A model generated the notes under the pieces. The model worked only from the letters and a program-made list of their open reading frames with translations. It was not told the DNA's origin and made no database searches. This document shows positions 1-8,070 of a stretch of DNA of 64,000 bases, in pieces. This DNA comes from Virgisporangium ochraceum. GTDB lineage: Bacteria; Actinomycetota; Actinomycetes; Mycobacteriales; Micromonosporaceae. Location of the stretch: the NCBI RefSeq assembly GCF_016863655.1, contig NZ_BOPH01000093.1:1-64000 (forward strand). The letters are read 5' to 3'. Each line of letters opens with the position of its first letter. Position 1 is the stretch's first letter. Position numbers and translations under genes: made by a program.

Positions 1-11
1 CGCGTGCGGCC

Positions 12-146
12 GGCCGTGCCGTGCGGCGGGCCGTGCCGTGCGCCGTGCCGTGCCGTGCGGCGGGCCGTGCCGTGCGCCGTGCCGTGCCGTGCGGCGGGCC
101 GTGCCGTGCCGTGCGCCGTGCCGTGCCGTGCGGCGGGCCGTGCCCG
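12..146. repeat. 34-bp higher-order tandem repeat built from GCCGTG hexamers
   Basis: The marker octamer GCGGCGGG recurs at 23, 57, 91 and 130, giving spacings of 34, 34 and 39 bp, the last with one extra CCGTG. Between markers the sequence consists of GCCGTG/CCGTGC units. It lies in the 181 bp downstream of the lutC stop and reads open in several frames only because it has no AT-rich codons, so I do not treat it as coding. Any gene to the left is outside the window. Such arrays are prone to slippage and to assembly collapse, so the copy number should be treated as approximate. Confidence 0.8.
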
Positions 147-181
147 GGCGACGCGGGCCGTACCCGCGGCGGGCCGCAGGG

Positions 182-799
182 TCAGCCGGCGAGGACCACC
201 ACGAGCGTGCGGGGACCGTGGACGCCCTCCACCCGGTGCAGCTCGATGTCGCTCGTGGCCGACGGTCCGCTGATCAGGGTCAGCGGACGGTGCGGGTCGA
301 GCCGGCCGATCAGCTCGGGCACCGTCTGCACCACCTGATCGGCGAGCACCACGCACACGTGCAGGTCGGGCACCAGCGAGATGGCCCGGCGGCCCTGGCC
401 GGCCGAGCCGTCGAGCGCGATGGTGCCGGTCTCGGCCGCGGCCACGGTGCACCCGGTGAGCACGCCGTCGAAGGCGTCGAGGTCGTAAGGGGTCAGGTCG
501 CCGGGATCGGTGACCGCACCCGGCGGGACCCACTCCGCCGGCAGACCGGGCGGCACCACGAACCGGGCCCCGGCCGGAACCGCCGACGCGACGGTCGCGG
601 CCACCGCGTCGGCGGCGCACCGCAGCACGGTCGCCTTGTAGTCGACCAGCCGGTCGGTCAGTAGCTCGAGGAGCTCGGCCGAGCCGGGGGAGTGCTCGCC
701 CCGCGGGCGGTAGTCGCGCGGAACGTCCACAGTGGACCGCACGGATCCCAGCGCTTCACGCACCCGTGCCAGCACCGTCTCCCGACCGGACTCAGGCAT
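182..799 (-). CDS. lutC: LutC/YkgG-type lactate utilisation protein C (LUD domain)
   Basis: The 205-residue product is the third subunit of the LutABC (LldEFG) L-lactate oxidation complex, which converts lactate to pyruvate in the cytoplasm. It is a single LUD domain with the typical central AAETGTIALDGSAGQGRR stretch at about residues 125-142. The ATG at 799 overlaps the lutB stop (TGA at 794-792), so lutA, lutB and lutC are translationally coupled. It is full length for the family. Its placement beside rhamnose genes fits oxidation of lactate derived from L-lactaldehyde, an inference from context. The start is also supported by the MPESGRETVLARVREAL opening that is common in LutC proteins. 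Confidence 0.93.
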   Translation of the reverse strand: MPESGRETVLARVREALGSVRSTVDVPRDYRPRGEHSPGSAELLELLTDRLVDYKATVLRCAADAVAATVASAVPAGARFVVPPGLPAEWVPPGAVTDPGDLTPYDLDAFDGVLTGCTVAAAETGTIALDGSAGQGRRAISLVPDLHVCVVLADQVVQTVPELIGRLDPHRPLTLISGPSATSDIELHRVEGVHGPRTLVVVLAG

Positions 800-2258
800 C
801 GGTGTCTCCTCCGGAGGAGGTGCGGCGCCACCACTGGCGGAACGTCTCCTTCGGCGGCACCGGCGCGTCTCGGCTGGCGGTCCACGCCGACAGCGGCGGC
901 GGCAGCGCGCGGATGCGGCCGCGCCGTCCGAGGAGGCGTCCGCCGCGGGCCGCGCGGCCCGCGGCGCCGAAAAGGCCGGGGGACTTCATGACCCAGCCGG
1001 CCGCGGCCATCGCGACCGCCTCGGCCGTCGGCAGCTTCTTCTCCTCCACGACCCGCGACCGCAGGTGCACCAACAGGTTCGGGATGTCGATGCGCACCGG
1101 GCAGGCGTCGAAGCAGGCGCCGCAGAGCGACGACGCGTACGGCAGCGTCGGGTTGTCGGCGACGCCGGTCAGCTGGGGACTGAGGACCGCGCCGATCGGT
1201 CCCGGATAGACCGACCCGTACGCGTGGCCGCCGGTGCGCTCGTACACCGGGCACACGTTGAGGCAGGCGCTGCACCGGATGCAGTGCAGCGCCTCGCGCC
1301 CGACCTCGTCGGCCAGCGTGGCCGTGCGACCGTTGTCGAGCAGCACGAGGTGGAACTCCTGCGGCCCGTCGCCCGGCGTGACACCGCTCCACATCGACGT
1401 GTACGGGTTCATCCGCTCGCCGGTCGACGAGCGGGGGAGCAGTTGCAGGAACACACTGAGGTCGTCCCACGTCGGCACGATCTTCTCGATGCCCATCACC
1501 GTGATGAGCGTCCGCGGCAACGTCAGGCACATGCGCCCGTTGCCCTCGGACTCGACCACCGCGAGCGTCCCGGTCTCGGCGACCGCGAAGTTGGCTCCCG
1601 ACACCGCGACCCGCGCGGCGAGGAACCGGCGCCGCAGGTGCGCGCGGGCGGCCATCGCGAGCCGGCGCGGCTCGTCGGTGAGGTCGGCCGGTGCGTCACC
1701 CATCTCGCGCTGGAAGATCTCCTTGATCTCCGACCGGTTGCGGTGGATCGCCGGCACGAGAATGTGCGACGGCCGGTCGTGTCCCAGTTGGACGATCAGC
1801 TCGGCGAGGTCGGTCTCGACCGCGGAGATCCCGGCCTCTTCCAGCGCCTCGTTCAGCCCGATCTCCTGCGTCGCCATCGACTTGACCTTCACGACCTCGC
1901 GGGCGCCGGTCGCCCGCACGAGCGAGGTGACGATCCGGTTCGCGGCGACGGAGTCGGTTGCCCAGTGCACCGTCCCGCCGCGCGCGGTGACCTCGCGCTC
2001 CAGCCGCTCCAGGTGCACGTCCAACGAAGCCATCGTGGCGCGCTTGATCGCCGCGCCGGCGAGGCGCAGCTCCTCCCAGTCGGGGACCTCGCCGACCACC
2101 TCGGCGCGCTTGCCGCGGATGGTGCGGGTGGCGTGGCCGAGGTTCTTCCGCAGCTGCGGGTTGTCCAGCGCCACGCGCGCGGCCGCGGGGAACGTCTGCG
2201 ACCCGCTGAGCGCGCCGACGCCGCGCGGTGCGGTGGGGAGCCCGAGGTAGGTCTTCAT
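792..2258 (-). CDS. lutB: LutB iron-sulfur lactate oxidation subunit
   Basis: The 488-residue product has an N-terminal LUD domain (roughly residues 60-300) and a C-terminal pair of [4Fe-4S] ferredoxin motifs. These are CIRCSACLNVCP near residue 322 and CGACFDACPV near residue 377, as expected for LutB/LldF. The reading frame is open further upstream, but the ATG at 2258 gives the family start MKTYLGLPTAPRG. It also overlaps the lutA stop as ATGA, so it is preferred. It would pass electrons from lactate through the Fe-S centres of the LutABC complex. The gene is the middle cistron of lutABC, which is transcribed leftward. Confidence 0.94.
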   Translation of the reverse strand: MKTYLGLPTAPRGVGALSGSQTFPAAARVALDNPQLRKNLGHATRTIRGKRAEVVGEVPDWEELRLAGAAIKRATMASLDVHLERLEREVTARGGTVHWATDSVAANRIVTSLVRATGAREVVKVKSMATQEIGLNEALEEAGISAVETDLAELIVQLGHDRPSHILVPAIHRNRSEIKEIFQREMGDAPADLTDEPRRLAMAARAHLRRRFLAARVAVSGANFAVAETGTLAVVESEGNGRMCLTLPRTLITVMGIEKIVPTWDDLSVFLQLLPRSSTGERMNPYTSMWSGVTPGDGPQEFHLVLLDNGRTATLADEVGREALHCIRCSACLNVCPVYERTGGHAYGSVYPGPIGAVLSPQLTGVADNPTLPYASSLCGACFDACPVRIDIPNLLVHLRSRVVEEKKLPTAEAVAMAAAGWVMKSPGLFGAAGRAARGGRLLGRRGRIRALPPPLSAWTASRDAPVPPKETFRQWWRRTSSGGDTDA

Positions 2259-2983
2259 GGGACGCTCGCAAGGATCTCGGCGAGGTGGACTGGCTTCGTG
2301 CCGGTGCGCAGCCGCGACAGCCCGCCGCCGATGTGCATGAGGCACGACGAGTCGCCCGCGCACACCGCCTCGGCGCGGGTCGACAGCACGTTGCTCATCT
2401 TGTCGGCCAGCATCGCGGTGGACGTGTCGGCGTTCTTCACCGCGAACGTTCCGCCGAACCCGCAGCACTGGTCGGCGTCGGGCAGCTCGACGAGGTCGAT
2501 GCCGCCGACGTTGCGCAGCAGCCGCAGCGGCTTGTCGCCGACCCGCAGCATGCGCAGCGAGTGGCAGGTCGGGTGGTAGGTGACCCGGTGCGGGTAGTAC
2601 GCGCCGACGTCGTCGACGCCGAGCACGTCGACCAGGAACTCCGACAGCTCGTACGTGCGAGCGGCCACCGACGCGGCCCGCGACGCGAGCCCGCGTGAGC
2701 CGGCCCGCGACGCCACGGCGGAGTGCTGGTGCCGCACCGAGCCGACGCAGGATCCGGACGGCGCCACGATCGCGTCGTACGGGTCGAACACCGCGGCGTG
2801 GTGCTTGATCAACGGGACGGCCGCCCGCTGGTACCCGGTGTTGACGTGCATCTGGCCGCAGCAGGTCTGGTCGGCCGGGAACACCACCTCGTGGCCGAGG
2901 CGGCGCAGCAGGGTGGTGGTGGCTTTGCCGACGTCCGGGAACAGCGCGTCGACCAGGCAGGTCACGAAGAGTGCGATACGCAC
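2255..2983 (-). CDS. lutA: LutA cysteine-rich (CCG-domain) lactate oxidation subunit
   Basis: The product is about 242 residues and carries two CCG domains, visible as TCCGQMH near residue 40 and DQCCGFGG near residue 170. These bind the non-cubane or heterodisulfide-reductase-like cluster of LutA/LldE. The GTG at 2983 gives VRIALFVTCLVDALFPDVG, the conserved start of the family. A longer reading from 3064 adds 27 residues of no familial character and is rejected. It is the promoter-proximal gene of lutABC. It diverges from the rhamnose transporter across a 192-bp gap that contains two LacI-type palindromes, so shared control is likely. Confidence 0.93.
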   Translation of the reverse strand: MRIALFVTCLVDALFPDVGKATTTLLRRLGHEVVFPADQTCCGQMHVNTGYQRAAVPLIKHHAAVFDPYDAIVAPSGSCVGSVRHQHSAVASRAGSRGLASRAASVAARTYELSEFLVDVLGVDDVGAYYPHRVTYHPTCHSLRMLRVGDKPLRLLRNVGGIDLVELPDADQCCGFGGTFAVKNADTSTAMLADKMSNVLSTRAEAVCAGDSSCLMHIGGGLSRLRTGTKPVHLAEILASVP

Positions 2984-3092
2984 GGGGCGACCATACGCCA
3001 CGTGGGGCGGCTGAAGCGATCTTGGCGGCGGGTCCCCAAGGTGAGTCTTGACTCGTGACCGCAAGCGGAACTAGCGTGCCTGTCTACTGGTT

Positions 3093-3104
3093 TGAATCGA
3101 TTCA
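3093..3104. promoter_or_regulatory. LacI-family operator 1 (perfect palindrome)
   Basis: TGAATCGATTCA is a perfect 12-bp palindrome with the central CG typical of LacI-family operators. It lies in the gap between lutA and the rhamnose ABC operon. The regulator gene is not in the window. Confidence 0.72.
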
Positions 3105-3125
3105 CAGCCATCCCGCCAGACTATG

Positions 3126-3137
3126 TGAAACGATTCA
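3126..3137. promoter_or_regulatory. LacI-family operator 2 (near-palindrome)
   Basis: TGAAACGATTCA differs from operator 1 at one base and begins 33 bp after it, about three helical turns. This places both sites on one DNA face, which suits cooperative or looped repression of the divergent lut and rha promoters. The regulatory assignment is inferred. Confidence 0.68.
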
Positions 3138-3175
3138 TTCTCGCCAGGTGCCGTGCCGACCAGGGAGGAGCCGCC

Positions 3176-4687
3176 GTGGAGCCGTCCGGTGCACTGCTCG
3201 CGCTGCGCGCGGTCCAGAAGAGCTTCGGCGCCGTGGCCGCGCTGCGCGACGGGCGCCTCGACCTGTACCCCGGCGAGGCCCATGCCCTGGTGGGCGAGAA
3301 CGGCGCCGGCAAGTCGACGCTCGTGCGGATCCTGGCCGGGGTGCACCCGCCCGACGCCGGAACGATGACCCTCGACGGCAGGCCGCTCGTACTCACCGGA
3401 CCGGCCGACGCGCGCGCCGCCGGCATCGCGGTGATCTACCAGGAACCGACGCTGTTCCCCGACCTGTCGGTGGCCGAGAACATCTTCATCGGCCGGCAGC
3501 CGCAGAGGTCCTGGAAGCGCATCGACACCGCGGCGATGCGGCGCAGGGCCGACGAACTGTTCGCGCGGCTCGGGGTCCGCCTCGATCCCGACCGCCCCGC
3601 GCGCGGCCTCTCGATCGCCGACCAGCAGCTGGTCGAGATCGCCAAAGCGCTGTCGTTCGACGCGCGGATCCTCGTCATGGACGAGCCGACCGCCGCCCTC
3701 AGCGGCGTCGAGGTCGAGCGGCTGTTCGCGGTGACGCGGTCGCTGCGCGACGCCGGCGCCGCCGTCCTGTTCATCTCGCACCGCTTCGACGAGGTCTTCG
3801 CGCTGTGCCAACGCATCACCGTGATGCGCGACGGCGCGTGGGTCTCCACCGACCGCACGGAGGAGACGAGCGTCGACGGCGTCGTGCGGCGCATGGTCGG
3901 CCGCGAGATCTCGGCGCTGTTCCCGCGGGTCGAGCACGTCGTCGGCGACACTGCTGTCGACACCGCCATCGAGGTGCGCCACCTCACCAGCGCCGGCGTC
4001 TTCGACGACGTCAGCTTCACCGTGCGCGCCGGCGAGATCGTGGCGCTCGCCGGGCTCGTCGGCGCCGGGCGCAGCGAGGTCGTCCGCGCGATGTTCGGGG
4101 TCGACCGGTACGACAGCGGCGAGGTGCTGGTGGCCGGCCGCCGCCTGCCGCCGGGCCGTCCCGACGCCGCGATCGCCGCCGGGCTCGCGCTCGTTCCCGA
4201 GGACCGGCGTCAGCAGGGCCTGGTGATGGACCTCTCCGTCGAGCGCAACGCGACGCTGGTGCGCCGCTGGAAGCTGAGCCGCTTCGGGCTCCTCGGGTTC
4301 GGTGCCGAGCGCCGCAGCGCGCAGACCTGGACGCAACGGCTGCAGGTCAAGGCGGAGCGGCTCGGTAACGACGTGTCCACGCTGTCGGGTGGGAACCAGC
4401 AGAAGGTGGTGCTGGCCAAGTGGCTGGCCACCGAGCCGTCGGTGCTGATCGTCGACGAGCCAACCCGCGGCATCGACGTCGGCACCAAGGCCGAGGTGCA
4501 CCGGCTGCTGTCCGAGCAGGCCGCCCGCGGCGTCGCGGTGCTGATGGTCTCCAGCGAGCTGCCCGAGGTGCTGGGGATGGCCGACCGTGTGCTGGTGATG
4601 CACGAGGGCCGGCTGGTCGGCGACATCCCGCGCGAGAGCGCCGACGAGGAGTCGGTGATGTTCGCGGCGACGGGCTCGACCTCATGA
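3176..4687 (+). CDS. rhaT: Rhamnose/ribose-type sugar ABC transporter, dual ATPase
   Basis: The product has 503 residues and two fused ABC domains, as in RbsA/RhaT-type carbohydrate importers. The first Walker A is GENGAGKST (residues 41-48), with Walker B LVMDEPTAALS. The second half has the usual degenerate Walker A LVGAGRSEVV, followed by LSGGNQQK and LIVDEPTRGIDVG. The GTG at 3176 is preceded by AGGGAGGAG at good spacing. A start at 3092 is possible but would run through both operators. Its stop overlaps the permease start as ATGA. Substrate L-rhamnose is inferred from rhaM and rhaI in the same operon. The symbol follows the rhamnose ABC naming and not the E. coli RhaT proton symporter. 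Confidence 0.9.
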   Translation: MEPSGALLALRAVQKSFGAVAALRDGRLDLYPGEAHALVGENGAGKSTLVRILAGVHPPDAGTMTLDGRPLVLTGPADARAAGIAVIYQEPTLFPDLSVAENIFIGRQPQRSWKRIDTAAMRRRADELFARLGVRLDPDRPARGLSIADQQLVEIAKALSFDARILVMDEPTAALSGVEVERLFAVTRSLRDAGAAVLFISHRFDEVFALCQRITVMRDGAWVSTDRTEETSVDGVVRRMVGREISALFPRVEHVVGDTAVDTAIEVRHLTSAGVFDDVSFTVRAGEIVALAGLVGAGRSEVVRAMFGVDRYDSGEVLVAGRRLPPGRPDAAIAAGLALVPEDRRQQGLVMDLSVERNATLVRRWKLSRFGLLGFGAERRSAQTWTQRLQVKAERLGNDVSTLSGGNQQKVVLAKWLATEPSVLIVDEPTRGIDVGTKAEVHRLLSEQAARGVAVLMVSSELPEVLGMADRVLVMHEGRLVGDIPRESADEESVMFAATGSTS

Positions 4688-5685
4688 CGGCTCCCACGGG
4701 CGTGGTGCACCGGTTCTTCGTGGTGCGCGAGCTCGGCATCGGGTTGGCGCTGGTGCTGCTCGTCGCGGTCACCGCGATCGTCACGCCGCGGTTCCTGTCG
4801 GCACAGAGCATCAAGGACCTGCTGCTGGGCTCGACGATCCTGGCCGTGCTCGCGGTGGGGCAGGCGATCGTCGTCATCACCCGCAACGTCGACCTGTCGG
4901 TCGGTTCGGTGCTCGGCCTCTCGGCGTTCGCCACCGGCACGCTGTTCGTGAACGCGCCCGGCACGCCGATCCCGGTCGCCATCCTCGTCGGCATGGCGCT
5001 GGGCGCGGTGTGCGGCCTGGTCAACGGCGTGCTCATCGCGGCGGCGCGGGTGCCCGCGCTGGTGGTGACGCTCGGCACCCTGTACGCGTTCCGCGGTCTC
5101 GACTACACCTGGGCGACCGGCCGCCAGATCAACGCCGCCGACATGCCGCCGGCGTTCCTGCGCATGGGAACCGCGACGGTGCTCGGCATCCCGGTGCTCG
5201 CGTTGTTCGCGGTCGTGGTGCTGGTGGTCGCCGGGTACTACCTGCGGACGTTCCGCAGCGGGCGCGAGCTGTACGCGATCGGGTCCGAGCCCGCGGCCGC
5301 GCGGCTGTCGGGCATCCCGGTGGGGAAGCGTGTCTTCACCGCGTTCGTCGTGTCGGGCATGCTCGCCGGGCTCGCCGGTGTGCTGCACGCGGCCCGCTTC
5401 GGCACGATCGACGCCAACGCCGGCCTCGGGCAGGAGCTCGACGTGGTGGCGGCCGTCGTGGTCGGCGGCGTGGCCATCTTCGGCGGCAGCGGATCGGTGT
5501 ACGGGGCGGCGCTCGGCGCCGTGCTGCTCACCACGATCGGCGCCGCGCTGCCGGTGCTCGGCGTCAACCCGTTCTGGCAACGGGCCGCGGTCGGCGCGCT
5601 GATCCTCGCCGCCATCGCGCTCGACAAGGTCCTCTCCGCGCGGATCGCGGCGCGGCTGCGGGTGAGGAGGGCACGTCGTGCGTAG
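4684..5685 (+). CDS. Sugar ABC transporter permease (first of two)
   Basis: The 333-residue RbsC-family membrane protein has about eight to ten hydrophobic helices. Conserved family sequences are RNVDLSVGSVLGLSA near residue 63 and VVVGGVAIFGGSGSVYGA near residue 262. The ATG at 4684 overlaps the ATPase stop, and the end overlaps the next permease by 8 bp, so the three genes are coupled. It would form a heterodimeric channel with the next product for import of rhamnose. The assignment of the family is firm; the substrate comes from context. Confidence 0.9.
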   Translation: MTAPTGVVHRFFVVRELGIGLALVLLVAVTAIVTPRFLSAQSIKDLLLGSTILAVLAVGQAIVVITRNVDLSVGSVLGLSAFATGTLFVNAPGTPIPVAILVGMALGAVCGLVNGVLIAAARVPALVVTLGTLYAFRGLDYTWATGRQINAADMPPAFLRMGTATVLGIPVLALFAVVVLVVAGYYLRTFRSGRELYAIGSEPAAARLSGIPVGKRVFTAFVVSGMLAGLAGVLHAARFGTIDANAGLGQELDVVAAVVVGGVAIFGGSGSVYGAALGAVLLTTIGAALPVLGVNPFWQRAAVGALILAAIALDKVLSARIAARLRVRRARRA

Positions 5686-6667
5686 GTCGGCCTGGGACAT
5701 CGCGGTCGTCGTCGCGTTGCTGCTGTTCGTCGTGGTGGCCGGACAGACCATCGACGGGTTCGGCACCGCGCGGTTCTGGCGGTTCGTGGCGCTCGAGGTC
5801 GTTCCGGTGGCGGTCATCGCGTTGCCGCTCGCGCTCGTGGTCATCACCGGCGAGATCGACCTGTCGGTCGCCTCGGTGGTGGGCCTCACGTGCACGGTGT
5901 TCGGCAAGCTGTGGGCCGTCGGCGTCACCTCGCTGCCGCTGCTCATCGTGGCCTGCCTGGTGCTGGGCGCGGTTCTCGGCGCCGTGAACGGCGTGTTCGT
6001 CACGGTGTTCGGGCTGCCGTCGTTGGCCGTCACGATCGGAACGCTCGCGCTGTACCGCGGCCTCGCGTACGTCGTGCTGGGCGACAAGGCCGTCGCCGAC
6101 TACCCGGTCTCCTGGACCAGCAACGCGATCGCGCCGATCCCGGGTCTCACCATCCCGTGGATGGTGCTGGTGGTGCTCGCGGTCGCGGTCGTGCTCGGCG
6201 TGGTGCTGCACGCCACCCCGATCGGCCGCGGTCTCTACGCGATCGGCAACAACGACGAGGCGTCGGCGTTCGCCGGCATCCGGGTCGCACGCACCAAGTT
6301 CTGGCTCTTCGTCCTCACCGGAGCGATGTCCGCCCTCGCCGGGGTGTTCTGGACGTTCCGCTTCGCCAGCGCCCGCGCCGACAACGCGACCGGGCTGGAA
6401 CTGGCGGTGGTCGCCGCCGTCCTTCTCGGCGGCGTCTCGATCTTCGGGGGACGTGGTGGGCTGGTCGGCGTGCTCGCCGCGGTCGTCCTGCTCGCCACGA
6501 TGCGCAACGCACTGCAACTGGCCGACGTACCCGCGAACACCCTCACCATCGTCACCGGAACCCTGCTCATCGCCTCGGTTGTGGGCCCCAACCTCGTCAC
6601 CCTCACCCGCGACGGTCTACGCCGCCGTCGAACGAAAGCCCTTGCCCTGAAGGGAGCCTCCCCGTGA
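5678..6667 (+). CDS. Sugar ABC transporter permease (second of two)
   Basis: The 329-residue product belongs to the same RbsC-like family as its upstream neighbour. It has the GEIDLSVASVVGLT loop near residue 52 and VLLGGVSIFGGRGGLVGV near residue 250. The GTG start at 5678 has a GAGGAGG ribosome site inside the previous gene. Its TGA stop overlaps the GTG of the binding-protein gene. Two non-identical permeases are usual in the rhamnose-type ABC systems of actinobacteria. Confidence 0.9.
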   Translation: MRRSAWDIAVVVALLLFVVVAGQTIDGFGTARFWRFVALEVVPVAVIALPLALVVITGEIDLSVASVVGLTCTVFGKLWAVGVTSLPLLIVACLVLGAVLGAVNGVFVTVFGLPSLAVTIGTLALYRGLAYVVLGDKAVADYPVSWTSNAIAPIPGLTIPWMVLVVLAVAVVLGVVLHATPIGRGLYAIGNNDEASAFAGIRVARTKFWLFVLTGAMSALAGVFWTFRFASARADNATGLELAVVAAVLLGGVSIFGGRGGLVGVLAAVVLLATMRNALQLADVPANTLTIVTGTLLIASVVGPNLVTLTRDGLRRRRTKALALKGASP

Positions 6668-7704
6668 AGAAAGCCCTCACCGTCACCCTCGCCACGTTGC
6701 TCGTCGTCAGCCTGTCCGCCTGCGCCGAGGACGGCGACTCCGGATCCGACGGCGGCGGTGGTGAGACCACCAACGGCATCAAGTCCGGCCTGAAGATCGC
6801 CTTCCTGCCGAAGCAGGTGAACAACCCGTACTTCACCTCGGCCGGCACCGGCGGCAAGGCCGCGGTCGGCGAGTTCAAGGGCACCTACAGCGAGACCGGT
6901 CCGTCGGAGGCCTCCCCGTCGGCGCAGGTGAGCTACATCAACACCCTGTCGCAGCAGGACACCGACGTCATCGTCGTGTCGGCGAACGACAAGGACGCGA
7001 TCTGCGGAGCGCTCACCGAGGCGAAGTCCGGCGGCACCAAGGTGGTGACGTTCGACTCCGACACCAAGCCCGAGTGCCGCGACGTCTTCGTCAACCAGGC
7101 CACCGCCGACGGCATCGCCAAGTCGCAGATCAAGCTCATCTCCGAAGCGGTCGGCGCCGAGGGCGGGAAGATCGCGATCCTGTCGGCGACGGCGAACGCC
7201 ACCAACCAGAACGCCTGGATCGAGAAGATGAAGACCGAGCTCGCGAAGCCGGAGTACAGCAAGCTCCAGCTCGTGGCGACCGTCTACGGCGACGACAACG
7301 ACCAGAAGTCGTTCCAGGAGGCGCAGGGTCTGCTCGCGAAGTACCCGGACCTCAAGGGCATCATCTCGCCGACCACCGTCGGCATCGCCGCGGCGGCCCG
7401 GTACCTGCAGGGCTCGACGTACAAGGGCAAGGTGGCGCTCACCGGTCTCGGCACGCCGAACCAGATGCGCGCGTTCGTGAAGGACGGCACCTGCAAGGCG
7501 TTCGCGTTGTGGAACCCGGAGGAGCTGGGCTACCTGGCCGCGTACGCGGCGGGCGCGTTGGCGTCGGGCACGATCACCGGCAAGCAGGGCGACAAGTTCA
7601 CCGCCGGCAAGCTCGGTGAGTACACCGTCGGTGCCAACGGCGAGGTGCTCCTCGGCGACCCGACCACGTTCGACGCGTCGAACATCGACAAGTTCAACTT
7701 CTGA
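6664..7704 (+). CDS. rhaS: Rhamnose-binding lipoprotein of the ABC transporter
   Basis: The 346-residue periplasmic-binding-protein-like product belongs to the sugar-binding (Peripla_BP_4, RhaS) class. A basic N-terminus (VKKALTVTLA) and a hydrophobic core end in the lipobox LSAC, with Cys20 as the lipidated residue. A short Gly/Ser/Asp linker follows. The ligand domain begins near residue 42 with LKIAFLPKQVNNPYFTS. Acting outside the membrane, it would deliver L-rhamnose to the two permeases. GTG start at 6664 follows AAGGGAG. It is the last transporter cistron, separated by 18 bp from rhaM. Confidence 0.91.
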   Translation: MKKALTVTLATLLVVSLSACAEDGDSGSDGGGGETTNGIKSGLKIAFLPKQVNNPYFTSAGTGGKAAVGEFKGTYSETGPSEASPSAQVSYINTLSQQDTDVIVVSANDKDAICGALTEAKSGGTKVVTFDSDTKPECRDVFVNQATADGIAKSQIKLISEAVGAEGGKIAILSATANATNQNAWIEKMKTELAKPEYSKLQLVATVYGDDNDQKSFQEAQGLLAKYPDLKGIISPTTVGIAAAARYLQGSTYKGKVALTGLGTPNQMRAFVKDGTCKAFALWNPEELGYLAAYAAGALASGTITGKQGDKFTAGKLGEYTVGANGEVLLGDPTTFDASNIDKFNF

Positions 7705-7722
7705 GGCTTCTGGAGCTCTGAC

Positions 7723-8070
7723 ATGAAGCGCGTCTGCTTCACGTTGCAGGTCCGGCCGGACCGGCTCGACGAGTACCGTCGGCGGCACGCGGCGGTCTGG
7801 CCGGACATGCTGCGCGCGTTGCGAGACGCGGGCTGGCACGACTATTCCCTGTTCCTGCGCGACGACGGACTCCTCGTCGGGTACCTGCTCACCGAAGACC
7901 TCGCCGCCGCACAGGCCGCGATGGACACCACCGAGGTGAACGCGCGGTGGCAGGCGGAGATGGCCGGGTTCTTCGTGGGTCTGGACGATGGCCGTCCCGA
8001 CCTGGGTTTCCGGGTACTCGACGAGGTGTTCAACCTGGACGATCAGTTGGAGGCGATCGATGACTCCTGA
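7723..8070 (+). CDS. rhaM: L-rhamnose mutarotase
   Basis: The 115-residue protein of the RhaM/YiiL family interconverts the alpha and beta anomers of L-rhamnose so the isomerase receives its preferred form. The sequence shows the family pattern: VRPDRLDEYRRRHAAVWPDM, the WHDYSLFLRDD segment, and the W..EMAGFF region near residues 75-82. It is a few residues longer than the usual 104-110 because it overlaps the rhaI start by 11 bp. Position between transporter and isomerase supports the role. Confidence 0.93.
   Translation: MKRVCFTLQVRPDRLDEYRRRHAAVWPDMLRALRDAGWHDYSLFLRDDGLLVGYLLTEDLAAAQAAMDTTEVNARWQAEMAGFFVGLDDGRPDLGFRVLDEVFNLDDQLEAIDDS

Noticed and set aside
4..664. Arg/Ala/Pro-rich frames reading through the tandem array
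   Set aside because: The open frames result from repeats without stop codons and run antisense into lutC.
4210..6517. Long minus-strand frames opposite the rhamnose transporter
   Set aside because: They mirror the permease genes and consist of His/Asp/Glu/Arg-rich low-complexity sequence.
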